From the NCBI GenBank assembly GCA_009885445.1, contig VFKQ01000149.1, forward strand, positions 1 to 9,832: a DNA stretch of 9,832 nucleotides, read 5' to 3'. A program made the translations under genes and the position numbers. Numbering within the stretch: the stretch's first letter is position 1; each line of letters begins with the position of its first letter. Positions 6,508 through 9,832 of the stretch are shown one piece after another. The notes under the pieces are model-generated. The model ran no database searches and was not told where the DNA came from. It was given only the letters and a program-made list of their open reading frames with translations. This DNA comes from Anaerolineaceae bacterium (GTDB lineage: Bacteria; Chloroflexota; Anaerolineae; Anaerolineales; Villigracilaceae).

Positions 6508-7968
6508 ATGCCTGCCTCCCCAGATTATTATGCGCTTCTTGGAGTCTTACGCGATGCCTCAGTGGAGGAGATTAAACGCGCGTATGTGACCTCTGCCCAA
6601 CGTCTGCACCCCGACAAAAATAAAGCGCCCGGCGAAACAGAAATGTTTCTCGATATTCAGCAGGCTTATGAAACTCTTTCAAATCCCAAACGCCGCGCCC
6701 AATACGACCTGAGCCTGCCCAAACAAGAGGCGCCTTTCAGCCCGGTCAGTGTGAAAATTTCATACAGCCGTCCCAACCTGGTGCGACTGAACGAGCCGCA
6801 ACTGCTTTACACCATGCTCGAAGTGGGCGGACGCGCGCAGGATAAAGACGTCCCCGCCCCGCCGTTGAATGTTTGTTTGGTGCTCGACCGCTCCACGTCG
6901 ATGAAAGACGCGAAGATGGATTTGCTCAAGGCGGCCTCGATTGAAGTGATGCGCAACATGCGCGCCGAAGACATCTTCAGCGTGGTCACCTTCAGCGACC
7001 ACGCCGAAGTGGTCATCCCCGCCTCGTTGCAACCCAACCGCAGTAAACTCGAATCGGTCATTCGCAGTATTCAACCCGCCGGCGCCACCGAAATGTATCA
7101 GGGACTCGAAGCCGGTTTTGGCGAAGTGAGTCGCAATCTCGACCCGCGTCGCGTGAACCACGTGATCCTGCTCACCGACGGTCACACCTACGGCGATGAA
7201 AACGCCTGCCTCGATCTGGCCGCGCGCGCCGCGCAAGTGGGCATTGGCATCTCTTGCATGGGCATCGGCAATGATTGGAATGACACCTTTCTCGACGAAG
7301 TGGCCATGCGCACCGGCAACACCAGCCGCTACATTGCGCGCCCGCTCGACATTCAAAAAATCCTCACCGAAAAATTCAGAGAGCTTACGCGCCGCGTGGC
7401 CGAGGAAGTGACCCTGGAATTTCAGCCGCCGCCGGGCGTGTCACTCAACTACGCGTTTCGCATGCAACCTGAGAGCGGGCCGGTGGTCATCGAAAAGACG
7501 ATGCGCCTCGGGCCGATTCTGCGTGACACGCATTTGGGTGTGCTGTTTGAATTTACAGTTCATCCGCTGGCTCTGCGCGGCGTAGATACCGCCATCATCC
7601 TGGAGGGCGGACTCAAAGTGAGCATGCCCTCCCGCCCGACGCCTGTGCCGCCTTTGCGAATCCGCTTCGAGCGCGGAGTGGGCGCCGAAGCGGGCAACGA
7701 GCCTCCGTCGGGCGTCATCCTGCAGGCGCTTTCCAAGCTGACGTTGTATCGCATGCAGGAACGCGCCCGCGCCCAGATACAAGTTGGTGAATTTGAGAAA
7801 GCCACCCGCTCGCTCAAACATCTCGCCTCACATTTGCTGACACAAGGCCAGCAAGGTCTGGCCCACACGGTGATGCTCGAAGTGGAAAATCTACAACGTT
7901 CAAATGGCATCACGCAAGAGGGCGGTAAAGAGATAAAATATGCAACGCGCGCACTGATGATGAAGTGA
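6508..7968 (+). CDS. J-domain / von Willebrand factor A fusion protein
   Basis: A 486-residue protein with an unusual fusion. Residues 6-67 are a DnaJ J domain with the Hsp70-stimulating HPD at 34-36 and the closing QAYETLSNPKRRAQYD helix. No G/F region, zinc-finger or substrate-binding DnaJ parts follow. Residues 119-290 are a vWA domain with a complete metal-ion site: DRSTS (Asp127, Ser129, Ser131), Thr194, and Asp224 in LLTDG. Residues 295-395 are predicted beta-rich, and 400-470 are helical with a TPR-like look (LTLYRMQERARAQIQVGEF). No signal peptide or membrane segment is seen. Expected roles, by family, are recruiting DnaK through the J domain and binding a partner carboxylate through the metal site. 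It lies 8 bases after PP2C with no clear ribosome-binding site, so translation may be coupled. The precise function is not known to me. Confidence 0.92.
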   Translation: MPASPDYYALLGVLRDASVEEIKRAYVTSAQRLHPDKNKAPGETEMFLDIQQAYETLSNPKRRAQYDLSLPKQEAPFSPVSVKISYSRPNLVRLNEPQLLYTMLEVGGRAQDKDVPAPPLNVCLVLDRSTSMKDAKMDLLKAASIEVMRNMRAEDIFSVVTFSDHAEVVIPASLQPNRSKLESVIRSIQPAGATEMYQGLEAGFGEVSRNLDPRRVNHVILLTDGHTYGDENACLDLAARAAQVGIGISCMGIGNDWNDTFLDEVAMRTGNTSRYIARPLDIQKILTEKFRELTRRVAEEVTLEFQPPPGVSLNYAFRMQPESGPVVIEKTMRLGPILRDTHLGVLFEFTVHPLALRGVDTAIILEGGLKVSMPSRPTPVPPLRIRFERGVGAEAGNEPPSGVILQALSKLTLYRMQERARAQIQVGEFEKATRSLKHLASHLLTQGQQGLAHTVMLEVENLQRSNGITQEGGKEIKYATRALMMK

Positions 7969-7977
7969 TGAGGTTTT

Positions 7978-8493
7978 ATGATTATTTGCTCCAACTGCCA
8001 GCATAAAAACCCGCCGGGTTCCATCTTTTGCGCCGAATGCGGTGTGCAATTGTTGACCGGTGAAATGACCACGCAGGCCATCACCACCGGCAAGGTGCTT
8101 GAGTTGGTGGGTGACGATGCGCAAATGGCGGCCAAAACCGTCCAGCCCGCGCCGCCCATCACAGACTCGAGTTGGGGCTCTCTGCACCTTCTCGAAAGCG
8201 GACAGATTCTGCCGCTCAATGAGCGCGACGAGTACACTCTCGGGCGTATCAGCGAGGGCCAGCCGGTGATGCCTGATATGGACCTCTCGCCCTTTCAGGC
8301 CTACGCCAACGGCGTCTCGCGTTTGCATGCCCTGCTCAAACACGATGGCAAGCGTGTGGTCATCATGGACCTCGGTTCGGCCAACGGCACGTACGTCAAC
8401 GGCAAGCGCCTGGCGAGTAACAGCGAACGCCTGATCAACCACGGCGACGTGGTGGCGCTGGGTAAATTAAAATTCCAAGTTCTGGTTCGATAA
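7978..8493 (+). CDS. Zinc-ribbon / FHA-domain phosphothreonine-binding protein
   Basis: A 171-residue protein. The N-terminus is a small zinc ribbon with Cys4, Cys7, Cys18 and Cys21 (CxxC-x10-CxxC). A linker follows that is rich in Thr at residues 28-38 (GEMTTQAITTGK). Residues 85-171 form an FHA domain, which binds phosphothreonine: Gly89-Arg90, SRLH (114-117), and SANGTYVNG (134-142). The layout recalls GarA/OdhI, where a kinase phosphorylates a Thr near the N-terminus and the protein's own FHA domain then binds it; that comparison is inference, as no ETTS motif is seen. It is 9 bases after the J-vWA gene, with a GAGG site (7970-7973) before ATG 7978. As the reader module next to a kinase and a phosphatase, it is a likely substrate or adaptor. 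Confidence 0.93.
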   Translation: MIICSNCQHKNPPGSIFCAECGVQLLTGEMTTQAITTGKVLELVGDDAQMAAKTVQPAPPITDSSWGSLHLLESGQILPLNERDEYTLGRISEGQPVMPDMDLSPFQAYANGVSRLHALLKHDGKRVVIMDLGSANGTYVNGKRLASNSERLINHGDVVALGKLKFQVLVR

Positions 8494-8580
8494 ACGGAAT
8501 TGATTTGCATCTCTTGACCTCTTGCATAAATATTTGCAAGCGAAAGCAAACACATGCTTTAGCCACAGATTACACGGATT

Positions 8581-8630
8581 ACCACGGATTTTTAAATAAA
8601 TCCGTGAAAATCTGCCGAAGGATCCGTGGT
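8581..8630. repeat. Intergenic CCACGGAT-type inverted repeat
   Basis: CACGGATTT (8583-8591) and AAATCCGTG (8598-8606) form a perfect 9-base stem with a 6-base loop. ACCACGGAT (8581-8589) also pairs with ATCCGTGGT (8622-8630), giving an alternative longer structure. Upstream, CCACAGATTACACGGATTA (8562-8580) holds two more degraded copies of the same word. It lies between the FHA gene and the small unknown gene. No U-run directly follows a stem on the plus strand, so it is not a classical terminator. The remaining gap (8494-8561, 8631-8672) is A/T-rich; a promoter for the next gene would be expected but none is convincing. Confidence 0.8.
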
Positions 8631-8686
8631 AAAAAATATTTTCGTAAAACACGTCGTACTCAACCAACAACGAAAGGCAAAACGCT

Positions 8687-8929
8687 ATGCCATATCAAGT
8701 ACTGATTCATGTTTCAGGCGAAGAAGCCATTGCGGGCGAAGTGGAGGAATTGCCCAAGTCTACCGACACGCTCGTGACCTTCACCAACGCGCGCCGCCGC
8801 GAGGGCAAGGAAATCCATTACGTAGACAGCCGCACTGTGAAGATCATCTGGCCCATGGACAAAATCTCCTTCATCGAAGTGCTCGGTGACGGCGAGGCCG
8901 ACGAGATCGTCAGCTTCGTGCGCGAGTAA
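8687..8929 (+). CDS. Small conserved-looking protein of unknown function
   Basis: An 80-residue soluble protein that I do not recognise as a named family. It has a beta-rich pattern: YQVLIHVSG, AIAGEVEEL, TLVTFTNARRREG, HYVDSRTVKIIWPMDKISFIEVL, then an acidic tail (DGEADEIVSFVRE). There are no cysteines, membrane segment or signal peptide. The shape, with short strands and a central basic NARRREGK turn, would suit a small barrel domain, but this is only impression. AAAGG (8673-8677) lies nine bases before ATG 8687. The gene ends 3 bases before the response regulator start, so the two are co-transcribed and probably linked in function. The reading frame, ribosome site and gene spacing make it a real gene. 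Confidence 0.8.
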   Translation: MPYQVLIHVSGEEAIAGEVEELPKSTDTLVTFTNARRREGKEIHYVDSRTVKIIWPMDKISFIEVLGDGEADEIVSFVRE

Positions 8930-8932
8930 CCC

Positions 8933-9652
8933 ATGCCCGAAGAATTTGAGCGAAGAAAAATCCTCGTCGTGGACGACGAGGAGCGCATGGTGCGTTTCAT
9001 CCGCATGAACCTGGAGCACGACGGATTCATCGTCGCCGACGCGCTGAATGGCAAGCAGGCCATCCAGAAAATGCGCGATGTGAACCCCGACCTGATTCTG
9101 TTGGACGTGATGATGCCCGACATGAACGGGTTTGAAGTTTTGGAAACGATTCGCGAAGTGACGAATGTGCCCGTCATCATGCTGACCGCCAAAGGCGAGG
9201 AGGATGACCGCGTGCGCGGACTCGAAAAAGGCGCGGACGATTACGTCACCAAGCCGTTCAGTCCGCGCGAACTGGTCAGCCGCGTCAAGGCGGTGCTACG
9301 TCGCACCGAGGGGGCCACGGGTTCGATGCACGGACTGATCGAAGTGGACGAACGCTTGAAGATAGACTTCGACCGCCGCGAGATCTGGCTGGAGGGCAAA
9401 CTCGTCAAACTGCGCCCCACCGAATATCGCCTGCTCTTTCACCTCGTGCAGAACACGGGCTGGGTGGTCTCGCACGATCAGTTATTGCAAAAAGTGTGGG
9501 GCTACGAGTACCGCGACGAACCGCATTACGTGCGCCTGTACATCAACTACCTGCGCCAAAAATTGGAGCAGGAACCCGCCAACCCAAAGTACATTCTCAC
9601 CGAGAGAGGCGTGGGCTATCGGTTTTTTGATTTTCGGAGGAAGGTGGGGTAG
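8933..9652 (+). CDS. OmpR/PhoB-family response regulator
   Basis: A 239-residue two-component transcription factor. The N-terminal receiver domain (residues 8-120) has acidic Asp14-Asp15, phospho-acceptor Asp58 (LLDVMMPDMNG), Thr85 (MLTAKG) and Lys107 (TKPF). The C-terminal winged helix (about 135-235) includes LRPTEYRLLFHLVQNTG and the VRLYINYLRQKL recognition helix, with the closing ERGVGYRF wing. The length is typical. It would be phosphorylated by a histidine kinase, then dimerise and bind DNA. No histidine kinase is in the window; one could lie downstream, or the regulator may be an orphan. It starts 3 bases after the small unknown gene. It sits near the Ser/Thr kinase cluster, so cross-phosphorylation is possible but not shown. 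Targets are unknown. Confidence 0.96.
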   Translation: MPEEFERRKILVVDDEERMVRFIRMNLEHDGFIVADALNGKQAIQKMRDVNPDLILLDVMMPDMNGFEVLETIREVTNVPVIMLTAKGEEDDRVRGLEKGADDYVTKPFSPRELVSRVKAVLRRTEGATGSMHGLIEVDERLKIDFDRREIWLEGKLVKLRPTEYRLLFHLVQNTGWVVSHDQLLQKVWGYEYRDEPHYVRLYINYLRQKLEQEPANPKYILTERGVGYRFFDFRRKVG

Positions 9653-9717
9653 GGAAATAGGTACACAGCTAGACACGGAAACACGTAGACAGGGAGACAG
9701 GTAAACACGTAAACACG
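9653..9717. repeat. Degenerate 8-base tandem repeat (TAAACACG / TAGACAGG type)
   Basis: About eight units in a row: GGAAATAG, GTACACAG, one extra C (9669), TAGACACG, GAAACACG, TAGACAGG, GAGACAGG, TAAACACG, TAAACACG. The last two are identical. The core is purine-rich, with ACA at fixed phase. It begins immediately after the response regulator stop codon. Confidence 0.8.
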
Positions 9718-9832
9718 TATACCGCGCACGGTCATAAATTGCGGTTTTGAGAATCGGCAAATTTAACCACGGATGAAAGGGATAAAAGGCAAGCCTTCGC
9801 GCTCTCAAATATCCTTCGCGGCCTTCGCCGCT
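9718..9832. other. Non-coding end of window with further repeat-like words
   Basis: No gene is seen here. The stretch from 9764 begins AACCACGGATGAAAGGG, matching the CCACGGAT word of the 8581 element. It continues through AAGGCAAGCCTT (a short palindrome at about 9787-9798) and CCTTCGCGGCCTTCGCC, which looks like the other half of a split inverted or direct repeat. The element runs off the right edge. Confidence 0.5.

Noticed and set aside
6760..7356. Minus-strand open frame of 198 codons over the J-vWA gene
   Set aside because: Antisense to the vWA domain whose metal-site residues are complete; His-rich shadow composition.
8505..8532. Promoter TTGCAT-N16-TAAATA for the small unknown gene
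   Set aside because: The -10 matches only three of six consensus positions in an A/T-rich stretch; too weak to annotate.
8581..8630. Intrinsic terminator for the signalling operon
   Set aside because: The stems are A/T-rich and not followed by a U-run on the plus strand; kept only as a repeat.
8505..8705. Plus-strand open frame of 66 codons across the intergenic repeat
   Set aside because: It translates the CCACGGAT repeat and overlaps the next gene's start; no ribosome site.
8963..8982. Perfect palindrome CCTCGTCG-TGGA-CGACGAGG
   Set aside because: It falls on the codons of the conserved LVVDDE receiver motif, so protein sequence and codon choice explain it.
9653..9717. CRISPR array
   Set aside because: Units are 8 bases and contiguous, without unique spacers.

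Overview
The window looks like a bacterial chromosome segment of moderately high GC. I infer a member of the Chloroflexota, probably Anaerolineae-like. The inference rests on the soluble Ser/Thr kinase with a PQQ-type propeller, the FHA sequence style, GatCA use, and gaps filled with CCACGGAT-, CTTTGTGT- and GACAGGTAAACACG-type repeats. I could not run a taxonomic search, so this is tentative. No rRNA, tRNA, transposase or CRISPR array was seen.

Layout. Positions 1-3460 are on the minus strand. Read in transcription order they are gatC, gatA (two subunits of the tRNA-dependent amidotransferase), galE (UDP-glucose 4-epimerase), and a site-2-protease-like M50 zinc metalloprotease that runs off the left edge. 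A divergent intergenic region (3461-3712) carries a promoter for each direction and a nested inverted repeat. Positions 3713-9652 are on the plus strand. First come four tightly packed genes: a Ser/Thr protein kinase with an eight-repeat C-terminal propeller, a PP2C phosphatase, a J-domain/von Willebrand A fusion, and a zinc-ribbon/FHA protein. After a 193-base gap with repeats come an 80-residue protein of unknown function and an OmpR/PhoB-type response regulator, 3 bases apart. The last 180 bases hold a degenerate 8-base tandem repeat and the start of another repeat region.

How the genes may work together. The four-gene cluster holds a phosphate writer (kinase), eraser (PP2C), reader (FHA) and two platform modules (vWA MIDAS, J domain). 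This resembles in principle the known vWA/PP2C/kinase phosphorylation triads of the TerY-P type, but with a J domain fused to the vWA protein and a propeller on the kinase. A plausible model, which is inference, is that the propeller senses or docks something, the kinase and phosphatase set the phosphorylation of the FHA protein and of clients, and the J-vWA protein brings Hsp70 or assembles the complex. This cluster is the best candidate for a little-described system here.

At a second scale, almost every longer intergenic gap is filled by a different inverted or tandem repeat. One stretch inside gatA (about 2863-2908) also resembles that intergenic repeat vocabulary at the DNA level.
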